Made by a program: the position numbers and the translations under genes. A DNA stretch of 5,492 nt from Gammaproteobacteria bacterium. GTDB taxonomy: Bacteria; Pseudomonadota; Gammaproteobacteria; S012-40. The stretch covers positions 1 through 5,492 of the forward strand of contig WFVN01000104.1 of the NCBI GenBank assembly GCA_015491615.1, written 5' to 3'. This document shows, piece by piece, positions 5,450 through 5,492 of this stretch (positions within the stretch are counted from its first letter, which is position 1; each line of letters begins with the position of its first letter). The notes under the pieces are model-generated. The model searched no databases. It had not been told where the DNA came from and was given only the letters and a program-made list of their open reading frames with translations.

Positions 5450-5492
5450 ATGGCGTCACATCCATACGTCCCGCGCCTGTTCGTGCCGCCCC
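5450..5492 (+). CDS. Start of an unidentified gene, cut by window end
   Basis: Only 14 codons are visible (MASHPYVPRLFVPP). The strong Shine-Dalgarno and the preceding promoter-like gap support a real start. The PRLFVPP stretch resembles the N-terminus of RsmE-type 16S rRNA (uracil-1498-N3) methyltransferases, but 14 residues are too few to assign it; treat the product as unknown. Confidence 0.6.
   Translation, partial: MASHPYVPRLFVPP

Overview
This is a strongly GC-rich, gene-dense chromosomal window. The gene families (HPr kinase, RapZ, a mannose-type EIIA, HPr, MgtE, DUF3047, MtnB) suggest a high-GC gammaproteobacterium, possibly near the Chromatiales or Ectothiorhodospiraceae. That placement is inferred from gene content and codon use only. 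I see no mobile elements, CRISPR arrays, rRNA or tRNA genes.

Region 1 (start of window to 2318, + strand) is a compact regulatory phosphotransferase operon: hprK (5' end outside the window), rapZ, an EIIA of the mannose family, and ptsH (HPr). Each gene overlaps the next by 13, 4 and 4 bases, so translation is probably coupled. HPr keeps both its phosphorylation sites, His15 (from enzyme I) and Ser46 (from HPr kinase). The EIIA keeps His10. There is no sugar permease and no ptsI in the window, so this looks like a signalling cascade and not a transport system.

Region 2 (2319-2475) is the only clear regulatory gap on the + strand in the first 5 kb. It holds an extended -10 promoter candidate (2383-2391) followed almost at once by a perfect 10-bp hairpin and a T-run (2400-2432). 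The hairpin may end the PTS operon, may form the very 5' end of the next transcript, or both.

Region 3 (2476-5116, + strand) is a second overlapping gene chain: mgtE (Mg2+ channel/transporter), a secreted DUF3047 protein, and mtnB (methylthioribulose-1-phosphate dehydratase, methionine salvage). All junctions are 4-base stop/start overlaps. The functional link between the three is not obvious.

Region 4 (5102-5492) holds a small two-helix membrane protein on the - strand, tail-to-tail with mtnB and overlapping it by 15 bases. Then come about 120 bases of visibly less GC-rich divergent intergenic DNA, and the first 14 codons of a + strand gene behind a near-perfect Shine-Dalgarno sequence.

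No clearly new biological system is visible. The points most worth a second look are the degenerate signature motif in HPr kinase, the lack of the RNA-binding tail in RapZ, the missing ptsI, the hairpin at the predicted mgtE transcript start, and the start-codon duplication of the small membrane protein.
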